64,000 bases of DNA, taken from Tupaia tana. Lineage: Eukaryota; Chordata; Mammalia; Scandentia; Tupaiidae. The stretch lies in assembly GCA_026018925.1 (NCBI GenBank), contig JAKSZU010000009.1, positions 30,634,083 to 30,698,082 of the forward strand. Direction: 5' to 3'. How positions within the stretch are numbered: the first letter of the stretch is position 1; each line of letters opens with the position of its first letter. Below are positions 44,135-55,975 of the stretch, piece after piece. The notes under the pieces are model-generated. The model was not told the DNA's origin, made no database searches, and saw nothing but the letters and a program-made list of their open reading frames with translations. The position numbers were made by a program, and so were the translations under genes.

Positions 44135-44640
44135 TGGTGTGTTTTCTTGTCCTTTGGGAAAATATCAAAAAGTGGGAATACTGGGTCATATGATAGTTCT
44201 TACAGCAGTATTCACTATTGCTAAGCCATGGAATAAATCATAGTGTCTTAGTTTTTTCATCGAAAAACTATGGCACATATATTCAATGGAATATTACACA
44301 GCCATAAAAAATGAGACCCTATTTTTTGATTCAAAGTGGATGAATAGAGGGCTTAATATTAAGTGAAATGAGCCAGACTTTGAAAGATACACACTGTATA
44401 TCTCCACTCAACATGTACCGAATATCTGCACTCTATGGCAGAAACAGAAAGATCTGAAGATGTGGTGGTAGAGAGGATACACATAGATACCAGGGACTGT
44501 AAGGAAGAGGAGTGGATGGTGGAGAGTAGGTGGTAGAGGGTGAGTGGGAGGTGTAAAAGGAAGAAACATTTAACAGAATTTTCTGTTGACAAAAAAAGCT
44601 GTACTTTTTGCCTTATAAAAATTAAAAAATTAAGACAAAA
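44135..44640 (+). mobile_element. Truncated L1 end with a short inverted 5' piece
   Basis: 44135-44202 reads antisense L1 ('aagtgggaatactgggtcat'). From 44203 the sequence is sense L1 ('cagcagtattcactattgc', 'caatggaatattacacagcc', 'gtaccgaatatctgcactct') and runs into a purine-rich 3' UTR. The switch of strand without other sequence fits twin priming. Confidence 0.75.
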
Positions 44641-46890
44641 CGTTTTACTCTGTGTGGAACAATTTCTAAAAATATACATGTTTTAATCACTGTCTTCTGG
44701 AAGTCATTGAAAGATGAATGTTGAAAGCTTTGGACTATCGAGTTATCCAAAAAGTAATTCCGTTAGTCAAAATAGTGTAGCGGGTGGAGAAAAATTAAGT
44801 CTTAGCCTTTATGGGTGACTAGAGAAGAACAGTAAATAAATTTGCCAATGCTGTGTGTGAGTTTTAGGCATGCTTTTCCATGGGATGCTATTTTGTAGGT
44901 CTTTATCTTTCTATAGTCCTTCCTTCCTTTTTATCTTCCCTCCCTCCTTCTATTAGCTTGAAACCACATTAGAGGCTTTAAATCCATGTTTTATTCTTGT
45001 GCTCATAATCCTTGTGAATAGCCTAAGGGAATGATGCATCTGGCTCAGTTCTCAAATCTAAATCTCCTTAAATAGTGCAGCTTTCTCAAAATCTGTTATT
45101 CTCCAGGAAAGATCCAGAGAAGCACATGAAAACACCCCACACCTGCCAAGCTGGAGTGCCTCACTCAGTAAGCTTTGAGAAGAATGGTAGGCACATCTAC
45201 CTTTCAACTAGAAATCTTTCAGGCTCATGTCTTTCCCCATATTACAGGCAAAGGGAAACTCAGAAAGCTATATCGAGAAAGATACGAGAATGGAACTAAT
45301 AACAAGCAGTTGACACGTGTCTGTAAATAAAAGTTGATAATTTTACATTTGGTCTTGGCTTGTGAAGGATGTAATTTGGGATTAAAAATAAATATACTGG
45401 AACATACATCCTGATCAGAAACATTCATATGCACAGCTGGAAACAGATCCTGCAATCTAAAAGTGTAATTAAGATTTACCATCTCTATTTATAGAGTACA
45501 AGCATAGCAAATTCATTGTCTTTAAATCGGAAGGTTCAGAGAGTGTTGGGAGAGAAAAAATATTAACTATGAGTAAAATAGCATAGAGCACATCAAACAG
45601 CTGTACTGGAATTTAGAGTTAAAGAGAATTACAAATGAAAATCATACACATAAAGGACAAAAATGATATTTTGATGAAAGCCAAGAAAAATACTCTTTAA
45701 TCCTCTAAGACAACTATTGTTTCCTCGAGTTACATAAACATGCCTGCTGAGATATAGAGCATTAATGGGTAGGTACTTAAGACAAAACTGTGGAAATGGA
45801 GCAGACAATGTTTTCTTGCAAGTGAATGACTTGCACTTTTTCCCTGACAAACCCCATTACTTAGTACTCATTAAGTGAAAGGTTCTTCCAAATACACATG
45901 GATAGGCCAATCATAGCTGTTGATAGAAAAGCCTTGCAAATTGAACACATTGCTGCTCTGAAAGAGAGTTAAAGAATTTTAATTTTTCATATTCTTAAGC
46001 CCTTTATTGCAGTATTAACAATAATCAGATAAGGAAATTTAAATGATTCACCAAATCAATTTACATTTCAAAACGCAGAAATTGTATGGTTGAGCTACTT
46101 GGATCAGATAGCATTGAGATTAGTACTTTGGAATATCCCTGGAGGGGACAGTACTGTGATTTCTTGTGTTTCCTGTATGGTTTTTAATGTTTTTTTTATT
46201 CTTCAGTAGACTAGCATGGTAGTCAGTTTCTATAGTCAATTTATAAAAATTAGAGGAAGAAAATCAATTACAAAGGTATTTCAGAAGGGGTAGATTAGAC
46301 TTTTTTTTTTTGTTTTCTTTGATGAATGGATTTACAGAGAGCCTTTTAGTGCCATCACTGAATCTTTTCCAGGACAGGATCCTGAGCTTTGAATTCTCCT
46401 ATAAAGAAGGTAGTCACTTGTGTCTAGAATCATGGAAAAATGCTAAACAATGTATATCTCCTTCCCACACCTTTGATGGCACAGGGTTTTAGCCCAAGGA
46501 TAGTTCCCTCTCTTATTGATGTACCTGGTTTGTAGAATATCACAGAGGCCTTACTTGAAAAATGTTCCTTTTAACACCCCAAAATGCACTATTTCCAAAG
46601 TTGTATGAAATAAGAAGCTATTGACATAGTCATTACAGTTAAATACTTTCTTAGAATCTTTAATAATTTGAGTACTTTAAGATAATTTGATGCTTAATCG
46701 ATGTTCAATGTTTGCCTCCTGAAAATAGAGAGCTTATGGGAAATGAAGCTCAGCAGGATTCTGTTGGTTGCTTTTACTTCTCAAGCATTAAAAACATCAC
46801 GTATGTGAGGAGTTAGTAAGACTGAAGGGCAGTTAATTTTGGCAGAAGCTGCACAGTTCATGCCTTTAAGAGGTACCTAAACTGCAAACC
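44641..46890. other. Unassigned intergenic DNA
   Basis: About 2.2 kb without gene or named repeat. 45022-45053 ('aagggaatgatgcatctggctcag') resembles the start of the duplicated segments at 35846 and 37199. Confidence 0.45.
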
Positions 46891-46948
46891 TATGGTAGGC
46901 AGAATTGTTGTCTTCACAAAGATTCCCCTCAATAATCACCAGGACTAC

Positions 46949-46958
46949 TGTGTGTGTG

Positions 46959-46989
<31 letters not shown>
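46949..46989. repeat. Palindromic (TG)/(CA) microsatellite
   Basis: A TG run, 'tata' centre and CA run make a self-complementary tract of about 40 bp. Confidence 0.9.
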
Positions 46990-47460
46990 TTAACACATAA
47001 TCTTAAGTTACTAACTCATTGATTTTAACACAGGGATGTTATCCTGGATTATTTGGGAGGGTGGTGAGTGGATGGGATGATATAATCACATGAGCCCTTA
47101 ACCAAAGTAGAAGGCAGAAACGGAAGTCAGGGATATTTGAAGCAGAAGACATTTTTCACACCATTCATGGCTTTGAAGATAAAAGGAGCCCCGAGACAAG
47201 GAATGTAGGTGGTTTCTAGAAGCTGAGAACAATGCCCAGCTGACAACCAGCAAGGAAGTGGAAGCTCAGCCAGATGCTGCACAAAAATGAATTTCAACCA
47301 TCAACCCAAATGATCCCAGAAGCAGATTCTCTCCTAGAGCTTGAAGAAAAGCCACTGGACAACACATTAGCTTTGGCTTTGTGAGACTCTTAAGCACAGT
47401 ACTCAGCCAAGGGCAGCTGGCCTTCTGTCCTAATGAACTGTCAGATTGTACATACTTGTC

Positions 47461-47763
47461 TTTTTTTTTTTTTTTTTTTTTTTTTTATAGAGGGTGCATG
47501 CACTTGCTGGAGAGAGAGACAGGAGGGAAATGAGAAAGCACTCCCCATAGTATGGGGATTGATCACACTGCAATTTGCAATTCTTTCTCCTTCTTTTCTT
47601 CCTCCTTATGGGATTTTTAGCGCACACACACATAAACCCGGGGGGGGGGGGGATATTTCTTTGTTTGTTTGCTTGTTTGCTTTTAAGTTGCTGGGTCCAG
47701 GACTTGAATCAGTTGGCAATGTGGGATTCAACTGCCTTAAGCATCATGCCACAAACTGGTCCA
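47461..47763 (-). repeat. CYN-like SINE, diverged, in MLT1
   Basis: 26-T run, 'atagagggtgcatgcacttg', GA block, a run of 13 G's at 47640-47652, head end 'ccacaaactggtcc'. Interrupts the LTR shortly before its end. Confidence 0.85.
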
Positions 47764-47830
47764 ATAATTGTCATTTTAAGCTATTGTTTGTGGTAATTAG
47801 TTACAGCAGTTATACAAAACTAATACAAAG

Positions 47831-48757
47831 CCATAAATTGACACTAGTAACATATATACTGCTTACCAACAATCATTGTATCTAACACTGCTTCTGATAT
47901 TTTCTTTTGTCTGATACCTGACAAACCCACTCTATGAGCACCAAGCCATAGATTCTTGTTCCTCATGATAGCTGGTGATCTTTTACATGAACACCTACTA
48001 CCTGGCCACCACACTTGGCTACCACCTCCTCATCATGCACTACAGCCACTTAACAGGTCTGCTTTCAGCCTCTGTTACTGTGCATTAGTCTGAACCACAG
48101 CAATTATTGCTTTCCCAGTTCCCAGAGAACTTAGACAAACATCCAGAACTTAATAAAAAAGAGTACTCAGCCAAGTTTATTTTTTTGTTTTGATATTAAA
48201 CTTTCCACTTTGAAATATTTTTAGATTCACTAAAAACAACCCTGCAAAGATACTAAGTACCGCTAACGGATCTTTTGAAATAGATTTTGAAGACTGATTA
48301 GGAGTTTGGACATTGGTAAATCACTTGTACTCTGATCATATAATCTATTGAACAGAAGTATCAGTAAACACTTCATTAGCCTAGACATGACTGGATGGGA
48401 GAGTGCCAGTACTTCACTTCCCTACATCAGAATTCATTGCAATAGTAGTAATAACCTCACTTGTGCTCTCATCCAGTGCAGAAAAAGTGTTAAGGCATGG
48501 ATCATGGAGGGAAAATAAAAGACTCTAAAATTGCTTAAAATGTAAATTCAAAGGAAATACCACATAAAAGATATAAATGCATAGACTTAATTCTCTTTAA
48601 ATGTGTTGAAAATATTTTTATGGAAGAGATTAAAAACTGTTCGTGTTTCTTTAATAGTTTTCATAATGTGCATACTGACAAACTACTAAATTCCATTTGT
48701 TTGGATATGGAGATGCTCATATGGAATACAGTATATTTCACATATAGAGGTCGCTCT
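47831..48757. other. Unassigned intergenic DNA
   Basis: No gene or named repeat identified. Confidence 0.5.
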
Positions 48758-48771
48758 TAGATATTTCCATT

Positions 48772-49010
48772 TTTTTAAATTGCTATAGGGTACGTTTGTT
48801 TACTGGAGACACAGAGACAGAAAGCAAGAAATCACCCCCAGAGGGGATGGCCACACCACAATCTCTTCTCCTCCATTCTTCTCTCAAGATTTTGGGCATG
48901 CGTATATACATGCTTAGAGTGTGAGTTTGAAACTGCCAGGTCCAGGACTTGAACCTCTCTTGGTCATGTGGGAGTCTAGTTGTGTAACTGCTACACCATC
49001 TGCTGGTGCC
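48772..49010 (-). repeat. CYN-like SINE
   Basis: 'gctatagggtacgtttgttt', short GA block, 'ccccagaggggatggccac', head end 'catctgctggtgcc'. TSD 'agatatttccatt' (48758-48770) and 'aaatatttccatt' (49010-49022). Confidence 0.92.
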
Positions 49011-49022
49011 AAATATTTCCAT

Positions 49023-49661
49023 TCTGATGATATGCATTGTATTGGGTTTGGGTTTTATTTTTATTATTCATTTTTTTTTATTATTCAAGAAATGACTCTG
49101 CAGCTTCTGATATCTTCCTTACAGGGAGAGGCAAAAAAGCAGTGGTTACGATGTTTCAATGGGAACCTTTCCTTTTATCTTTATAATTCAGAGGAAGAAT
49201 GTGGAGCTAGGAAAAAGGTGGTTTTGACTCTGGCATTGGGAAAAAGGAGGGAAATTTGAGGACATGAATATAGAAAGATGATGGAGGAATGTGAGTGCCA
49301 AGTTTTCAAATTGTACTGAAGAAGGGATTGGCTATATCCCTTGATAAAAGCTGGCTGCTGAGTCAACCAGAAAGATCTGTTTCTGTGGTTTTAATCCAGT
49401 GGTTTTCATTGAAAAGCTGTCCTCGCTAAAAGATGAACTTGACTAACGTCCAAGAACAGGGAATTATATTAGAAAATGTAGGGTTAATTAGGTCCTGCTT
49501 ATAGGTCTTTTATGTAAGATAACCTTTTGTTTTTAACTTTACTCAGACACCATATTCCTTCTTCTTAAGACCTGTCATTCTTCTATGACAATATTGATTA
49601 ATGCTGAATGTTCCTAGAGAAAAGGAAGTAGGCAATTTACTTTTGTTGGTAAAATCCATGC
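49023..49661. other. Unassigned intergenic DNA
   Basis: No gene or named repeat identified. Confidence 0.5.
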
Positions 49662-49922
49662 TTTTTTGTGGTTGCCAGAGGGCATGTGTGCTCATCAGAG
49701 AGAGAGAGAGATAAAGAAAGAAAGAGAGAGAGAGAAAGCATTCCCCCAAAGGGCTGTGGTCACACCTCAATCCCTTCTCCTCCATTTTTCCACCCTGTCA
49801 GGATCTGGGGCTTGCATGCATATGTGCCCAGCATCTTTTTTAAGCCACCAGGGCTGGGCTTTGAACTGTGCTAACCATGTGGGATCTGGCTCCCTCAACC
49901 ACCAGGCCACAGGGCTGGCCCC
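49662..49922 (-). repeat. Old SINE, 'caaccaccaggcc' subfamily
   Basis: T-run, 'gttgccagagggcatgtg', long GA block (49698-49738), 'ccctcaaccaccaggccac', end 'ggctggcccc'. Sense head reads 'ggggccagccctgtggcc'. Same type as 39962. Confidence 0.85.
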
Positions 49923-51384
49923 ATGATTTTTGTTTGTTTATTAAATAACATGCATGACTGGTTGTAACAAAGGAAAAAAAGGGCAGAAGTTCAAACAAAC
50001 AGATTATACTAAGTGAAAGAAGTATAAACAGGATTCCAATGAATGGATTTCAATGACTGTCTTCTTTATTAATTTCTTTCCCCAAGTCCTACATTGATCT
50101 GGTATAGCTATGTGTCTAGGTCCATGAAACTATAAACACTCAGTATTATCTACTACTTTTCTGAGGATTGGAAAAAAGTTTTCTTACTTTGTTTCTTTAG
50201 ATTCCCTACCTTTTAACTCAGCTTAACCAGGTAGGATCCATAGGTAAAGGATAAAGGAGGAATTTGAATGTCTAGGAAAAAAGAGAACCCTCATTATTCT
50301 TTGTCAGAATTGTACCTTAGTGCATTAGGAGCTACTGGGGAGAGCTGCAAAAGTGGTTTGAGAAAGAAGATTCAGCTGTATTGCAAGAGCTACAACTGAG
50401 TAGGTTTAAAATGTGTCTTGTTAGCTGTTCTTCTGGAAGGAGTTTTACAATCATACATCATTGTTTGTGAATTTTCAGAGATTTCAGGTGGGTTAGAAGT
50501 ACTTCTTAAGTACCTGAGTGAGTTCATCATCTAGTTTTTAGGGCTCTAGAATCTTCAGAAATATTTCAGTTTCTTTGATGCTGAGTCACTTCCTTGCTCT
50601 GGCACCTTGTTCTCTATAGATCTATTTAGTATGGATAACTTTGCAATTTGCTGTCTGGCTATACCCATGATGTCACAAATCAGCCTACACGTCTAGAATA
50701 TAAGAAAGAAGTGGACCTTGAACTTTAATGGATAAAAAAGAAATGTAAATGAAATACCTTTCCCAGTGGCAAGGGAGCTGATAGAAAAGCAGATGAAATA
50801 GTGAGAAAAGAAAACAAAGTAAAACAAAACAAGGGAAGTTATCCATGTACTGCATTTAAACGGTACCCTTTGTCCCTGTGTGATGCTGTTATTTCCCCCT
50901 AGTATGTAGCTGGTAAAGATGTACAGTCATTCCCAAAAGTGTAGGTATTGAGAGGGAATCAGGTCAATGGGGGAAAACAGAAAGTTCTATGTAATGAAAA
51001 GGTGAAAACAAGGTCTATATGAATTAAAAAGGAAAAAAAAAAGCTAATCAACAAGCAAAGCAAAGAACATTTCACATAGTGCTAAGGAAATTATACTACT
51101 ATTTGGATTTAGAAAAAATTTTCCTAGGTTGAGAAATTAATATAAACCTAAGGTAAAAAGCACAAGCCAAACCTGTGTACCTTGAGGGAACTGGAGAAAG
51201 TGCCAGACACTAGAGACTTTTGACAGGACTGGCCTGAGGTCAAGGTGTGTTTGAGCTATATTCTTATGTTCTCTTTCCTTCTTGAACTTTCTTATCCTCC
51301 ATCTCAACCTTGAGAGCCCTCTCTCTTGTCAATGACAGCTAGCTAATCTGGTAAACAAATCCACAATGACTGAGTTAAAGATGT
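49923..51384. other. Unassigned intergenic DNA
   Basis: About 1.4 kb with no gene or named repeat. Confidence 0.5.
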
Positions 51385-51492
51385 AGCGAAAAGAACATAG
51401 GCTTTGATGTCAGATAGACCAGGGCTCAAATCTTAATTCTGCCAATTTCTTAGTCCATTTATTAGTTGTGTGGTCTTGAATAGCTTGCTTTC
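51385..51492 (-). repeat. MIR element, part 1
   Basis: 'aggctttgatgtcagatag', 'aatcttaattctgccaattt', 'gtgtggtcttgaatagct' match antisense MIR. Split by two SINEs; resumes at 52022. Confidence 0.75.
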
Positions 51493-51750
51493 TTTCTTTC
51501 TTTTGGAGAGTTTTTTTGCTATAGGGCTCGTGTGCTCGCCAGAAAGACAGAAAGACAGAGAGACAGAAAGCGAGAAATCAACCCCCAGGGGGGATGGCTA
51601 TGCCACAATCCCTTCTCCTCTATTCTCCTCTCGGGATCTTGGGCACGCACACGCGCCCAGTGTGAATTTAAGCTGCCGGGTCTGGGATTCGAACCGCGGT
51701 TGACTACATGGGAATCCAGCGACATAGCCATTATGCTAACTACTGGTCCC
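51493..51750 (-). repeat. CYN-like SINE (first of a tandem pair)
   Basis: T-rich start, 'gctatagggctcgtgtgctcgcc', CpG-bearing middle, head end 'aactactggtccc'. The next SINE begins immediately after. Confidence 0.95.
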
Positions 51751-52020
51751 TCTTTTTTTTTTTTTTAACAGAGATATTTTTGTTATAGGGCACATGTGCT
51801 CACTGGAGAGACAAAGAGAGATAGAGAGACAGAAAGAAGGAGATCACTCCCCACAGGGGATGTCCACACCACAATTCCTTTTCCTCCATTCTCCTGTCGG
51901 GATTTTGGGCATGCATGCACACACACCTGGCATGAGGTTTAAGCCACTGGGTCTGGGACTCGAACTGCGGTTGGCTACATGGGAGTCCAGTGACGTACTC
52001 ATTTTGCCATCTTCCAGTCC
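51751..52020 (-). repeat. CYN-like SINE (second of the pair)
   Basis: 15-T run, 'gttatagggcacatgtgctc', GA block, head end 'catcttccagtccc'. More diverged than its partner, so the younger copy probably inserted at the tail of this one. Confidence 0.93.
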
Positions 52021-52021
52021 C

Positions 52022-52140
52022 TTAAATAGCTTTCCTAAAACACCTTATTTGACGTGTTTTTAAAGTGAGGATAATCATGTCTATTACAGTGCATTGTCTC
52101 TAAAGCACCTAAAACGGTACCTTAGCTATAGTGGGTGAAT
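52022..52140 (-). repeat. MIR element, part 2
   Basis: Continues 51385-51492: 'aatagctttcctaaaacacc', 'taaagtgaggataatcatgt'. 'aatagctt' occurs on both sides of the SINE pair. Confidence 0.7.
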
Positions 52141-52304
52141 AATAAATTAAGCAGGTATTTTACATATACTTCATATACTCTTCTCAAGACCACATTTATA
52201 ATTTCATGTGAATCTTCAATCCATTATACCAAAAGAGTATCAAGCAGATTTCTAGGGCCGGGGTGAGACTTTTATCATTGCTAACATTGGTTTAGTTGGT
52301 ATAT

Positions 52305-52480
52305 AATCCTGGAGCTCTCATTAGGGGCTAAAATAAACAACATCATTGAACCTCACAGGAACCCCATGAGCTAGATGTCGTTAGTATTTATGTCTTATGA
52401 AAGAGAAAACTAAGGCACAAAGAGGTTATAAGTAACTGGATCAAGGTCACACATCTAAAAGTTGAATAGCCAATAGGCTT
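52305..52480 (+). repeat. MIR element
   Basis: 'attgaacctcacaggaaccc', 'aactaaggcacaaagaggtt', 'aaggtcacacatctaaaag'. Confidence 0.8.
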
Positions 52481-52664
52481 TAATATCCTGTTCAAATATG
52501 ATGATGCAAGAGCCTCTATATGCTGCTTACAGAGAAATCTCCTACAAAAGGTCACCAAGGTACTAAATATTTCCATTAGACAAATGACTACTACACTCCT
52601 GCTTAGCTGATTCAGTCAATAAATTAAAATGTCAAGGGTTAAAAAGGCCAAAATAAAAATAGCT

Positions 52665-52732
52665 CCATCTGTTGAGTGCCTCCCTTGTGCCGGGCAACCA
52701 CATATATGCACTCTACATATATGATTTTATTT
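52665..52732 (+). repeat. MIR element, part 1
   Basis: 'gttgagtgcctcccttgtgc' to 'tatatgattttatt'. Split by a SINE and resumed at 52972. Confidence 0.75.
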
Positions 52733-52971
52733 TTTTAGCTTTTTGCCATAAGGCACATGCGTTTGTCAGAGAGAGATAGAGAGAGGGAAAGTGAGAAATC
52801 ACCCCCAGGGCGTATGGCCATACTGCAATCCCTTCTCCTCCATTCTCCTCTTGGGATTTTGAATACACACACACACCTGGTATAATTTTCAAGCCACAAG
52901 GTTTGGGTCTTGAACTGCGAACTGCGTTGGTCATGCGGGAGCACCTTAACCACCAACCACCTGCTGGCTCC
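52733..52971 (-). repeat. CYN-like SINE in MIR
   Basis: 'gccataaggcacatgcgttt', GA block, 'cttaaccaccaaccacctgctggctcc' region at its head end. TSD 'ctacatatatgat' (52711 on) versus 'ctacatacatgat' (52971 on). Confidence 0.92.
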
Positions 52972-53130
52972 TACATACATGATCTCATTTTATGCTTACA
53001 ACAATTATGTAGTGTGAGGGTGATCTCATCCCTATTTTATAGGTAAAAACACAGAATCTTAGCGAGGTGAAGTAACTTGCTCAAAATTATAAGGCTCAAA
53101 ACTTATATCACTAGGATGCAAACTCCTCGT
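52972..53130 (+). repeat. MIR element, part 2
   Basis: 'gatctcattttatgcttaca', 'gaggtgaagtaacttgctca' continue the MIR begun at 52665. Confidence 0.8.
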
Positions 53131-54045
53131 TTTCTTCTACTAGGTTATATAAAAAATCATGACTTTTTCCCATGCCTGTGCAGGAGAGAGAGAGCAGTTC
53201 TGCTCCTCCCCTGAGTGCTACTGGCTCAGCTGGGAAGTTCGAATCCAACTTTCAAAGCCATTTCCATCAGTGCTAACTTGTACTAATCAGTGGGGGTATT
53301 CACTTGAAAGTAGTACTTTGGAAGTGATGCCTTTAATGTTTTCAAAAGCAGGATGGAATTTCATGAGGGTTTTTTTTTTCTTTTGTTTTGGTATGAGTCA
53401 TACTGCAGACAACTTTCACTGAGCACCAACTGTAATCTTACCTATCCTCAACAATAATAAAATATTTAGTATACTGGTTTATCGGGAAAAATTTGAATTC
53501 TACATTTCTATTTGATTTGAGAAATTTGTTTATTGAAGTTTTAAGTATAATTTAAAGTAAGCCTAAGAACCTTACACACAAAGAGCATTCATCTCATGAA
53601 TTAGTGTAATTTGTAGGGATTGAGAAGCTACATGGTGCCTGAAACTGTTAGGCACTAATAATTGAATCATAAGAACAATAGGCTGTTTTCTATTCTTATA
53701 GAGCTTACTGGTTAGCAATAAAATCTTCCTAATTCTACTCCTTGTTCATTCATTCATTCATTCATTTATTAGTGAGGCATTTATTAAACTTACGCTATAG
53801 TCTAGGCATTTTGTTAAGTGTTGTGGTTAAAAACTTATAGTAATTGGGACCAAGGAGTAGCACAGCAGTAAAATATGATGCACTGAAAGTCTGTCTGTTG
53901 TGAAAAGGTTCTTAGTGTGCATCCAGAGACATCCCTGAGTACATTAGACACACACATGCCTGCAATCCAAGACTGGCAGAATCTGGGATGGATCACAGTG
54001 CCAAGATCCTGTTGGGAGTACCATGTCTCTTTAAAAAACCTAAAG
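53131..54045. other. Mostly unassigned; (CATT)n at 53748-53767
   Basis: Contains a short tetranucleotide run and sequence like an old MIR/L2 end after it. 53847-54030 ('gaccaaggagtagcacagca') may be a very old SINE, not confirmed. Confidence 0.4.
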
Positions 54046-54049
54046 CACT

Positions 54050-54215
54050 TAATATTTAATGAACATTTACTATTTTCCCAGCACCGTTTTAAATATATCA
54101 CAAGCATTAACTTATATAATCATCCTAGCAACCTAACGAGTCAAGTAACATACCCAAGGTTTAGATGATGGAGACAAGATTTGAACCCAGGCAGTCATTC
54201 CAGAGTCTACTATTA
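54050..54215 (+). repeat. MIR element
   Basis: 'gaacatttactattttccca', 'attaacttatataatcatcc', 'agatttgaacccaggcagtc'. Confidence 0.85.
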
Positions 54216-54239
54216 GGTACTGTGTTAATCATGACAGTG

Positions 54240-54650
54240 ATTTAGACACAGTCTTGCCTTAAGCTCATAGTCTAGTAAAACAGACAAAAAAATTAAATCA
54301 AGGCATTGTAATACATAATGATCTATGACATAGGGTTTATAAGATGTCATGAGAATATTTTATGGGGCTACCCAACAGTATAGAAAGTTTCTAAATAGAC
54401 AGATAAACTGAGACTTGAAGGATTAATGTGAGCTATAAAGGCAAAGGGAGAAATTGGATGGTCTGTGGGTAAAGCGGGCATAGAGGCTCAGTAGGAAGAC
54501 TATTACAAGCAGAGGCAAATAGAAGTTAAATAAAAGTTAATTCATTATGACTGGAGTATTGAGTTTTGTCAGGGCGAGAGTGTTGGTTGAGGTTGGAGAA
54601 GATCATATAGAGTTATTTAAATCATTTAAAAAAGTTTGTAGTTTACACAG
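54240..54650 (+). repeat. Ancient repeat R1 copy
   Basis: 'aagctcatagtctagtaaaa', 'aactgagacttgaaggatta', 'agcagaggcaaatagaagtt'. Matches the R1 layout of 41755-42250. Confidence 0.5.
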
Positions 54651-55315
54651 TGCAATATGAATCCCCTGAACAAGTTTTAACAAGTAACAATACAACAATA
54701 TAGATTACATTTTTCTTATATCCATAGTTTTAAATGATTGCTCCAATGATAGTGTGGAGAATGTAATTAAGGGGAAGGAAGGCTATATATAAAGCTGTTG
54801 TTTATCACAGTGATGCACACCTAAACAATTTCCAATTCCTTCTTGGCAATTATCTGCTTTGACCATTACCCAATACTCCTGGTTTCTGTGGCCCTGACTT
54901 TTCCTAGATCCCAAAAGTGTATGCAACCAGCATGACAGATATATTTTTGGCTTATGATCTAACTTGGATCATTGTTTTGGAAGGGGAGAATAACCAGTCA
55001 GTTTATCTTTGTGGTTCTTTTTATTGATATTTATATTTCTACTTTAACAAAAATAATTTGCTAGTTGAATAAAAATACCTATGCTTGATTTAGTATTGTA
55101 TAGTTAACACTGTTTTTTGGGTGTTAGTCTCATACAGGTAAAGTTCCTAACGTGCTACAGAGTATGAAACAGCTTAGTAGAAGACAGAGCTAGTATTCAA
55201 GTCCTCTCATCTCCTTGCTTTACCTATTCTCTATAGATAAGATGTTGTTTACTGAATACATGTCTTCACAGATTAAAATCCTGAATAATGGAATACAAAT
55301 AATCATGTGACAGTC
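54651..55315. other. Unassigned intergenic DNA
   Basis: No gene or named repeat identified. Confidence 0.5.
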
Positions 55316-55319
55316 TAAT

Positions 55320-55975
55320 TGCTCTTTATGGCTGAGAAGTATTCCATCGTGCGTATGTGCCACATTTTTTTAATCTAATCATCTGGTTTTGGACATTTGG
55401 GCTATTAGCAGTCAATGAATATGGATTTTCCTGACTGTTTTCCTATCCTTTGGATAAATACCCAGAAGTGGAATTACTGGGTCGTATGGTAGTTCTACTT
55501 GTAGGTTTTTGAGGAACTTCCATATTGTTCTCCATAGTGTCTATACTGATTTACATCCCTACAAATAGTACAGGAGTGTTTCCTTTTTACCACGGCCTTG
55601 CCAGCATTTATCTTATGGCAGGAACTGAAAGATTGGAAGGTATAATAGCAGAGAGGGCAAATGATACTACAAACAGTATAGGAGGGAGTAGTAACAGTGG
55701 AAGGGAACAAGGGGATCAGGGGGGAAAACATTTAAGAGAAACAAAAATGAAAAGTTATCTGTTAATGATAATATATTAGGTCATCAGGAAAGTCATGATG
55801 CATTTTTGCATAGAAAAATATGTCATGACTTTTCTAATGACCTAATACCTGGTAATATCTATGACCTGACTAATATGCACTGAATTCATGCTGGGAAAAA
55901 CCCATTTTGCATGCTGTAAAGATGTACAGTGATTAAATATAAATAAAATAAAGAAAGAAAAGAAAAAATCATGTA
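55320..55975 (+). mobile_element. Truncated L1 with inverted 5' piece
   Basis: 55320-55616 is antisense L1 ORF2 end ('gctgagaagtattccatcg', 'ggataaatacccagaagtgg', 'ttccatattgttctccatag'). From 55617 it is sense 3' UTR ('caggaactgaaagattggaa', 'acagtgattaaatataaata') and an A-rich tail. Twin-priming structure. 'aatcatgt' flanks it (about 55301 and 55967). A 70-bp palindrome sits inside. Confidence 0.85.
55776..55845. mobile_element. 70-bp mariner-like MITE
   Basis: Near-palindrome. Left arm begins 'ttaggtcatcaggaaagtca' and the right arm, read on the minus strand, begins 'ttaggtcattagaaaagtca'. It is bounded by TA on both sides (55774-55775, 55846-55847), the target choice of Tc1/mariner transposases. 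Size and palindromic build resemble MADE1-type mammalian MITEs, though the sequence after TTAGGT differs. No coding capacity. Confidence 0.8.

Larger units (their letters stand above)
46893..47830 (+). mobile_element. MLT1-type MaLR LTR, split by a SINE
   Basis: 'atggtaggcagaattgttgt', 'ttatcctggattatttggga', 'gaatgtaggtggtttctaga', 'agcagattctctcctagagc', and after the SINE 'cattttaagctattgtttgtgg', 'agttacagcagttatacaaa'. Standard MLT1 order. A TG/TATA/CA tract at 46949-46989 has expanded inside it. Confidence 0.85.

Noticed and set aside
44745-44770. 'ttatccaaaaagtaattccg' as a mariner end
   Set aside because: It resembles mariner-type ends, but no inverted partner or TA flank was found nearby.
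53847-54030. Further old SINE
   Set aside because: The start resembles a tRNA-like head but no convincing B box, CT block or TSD could be found.
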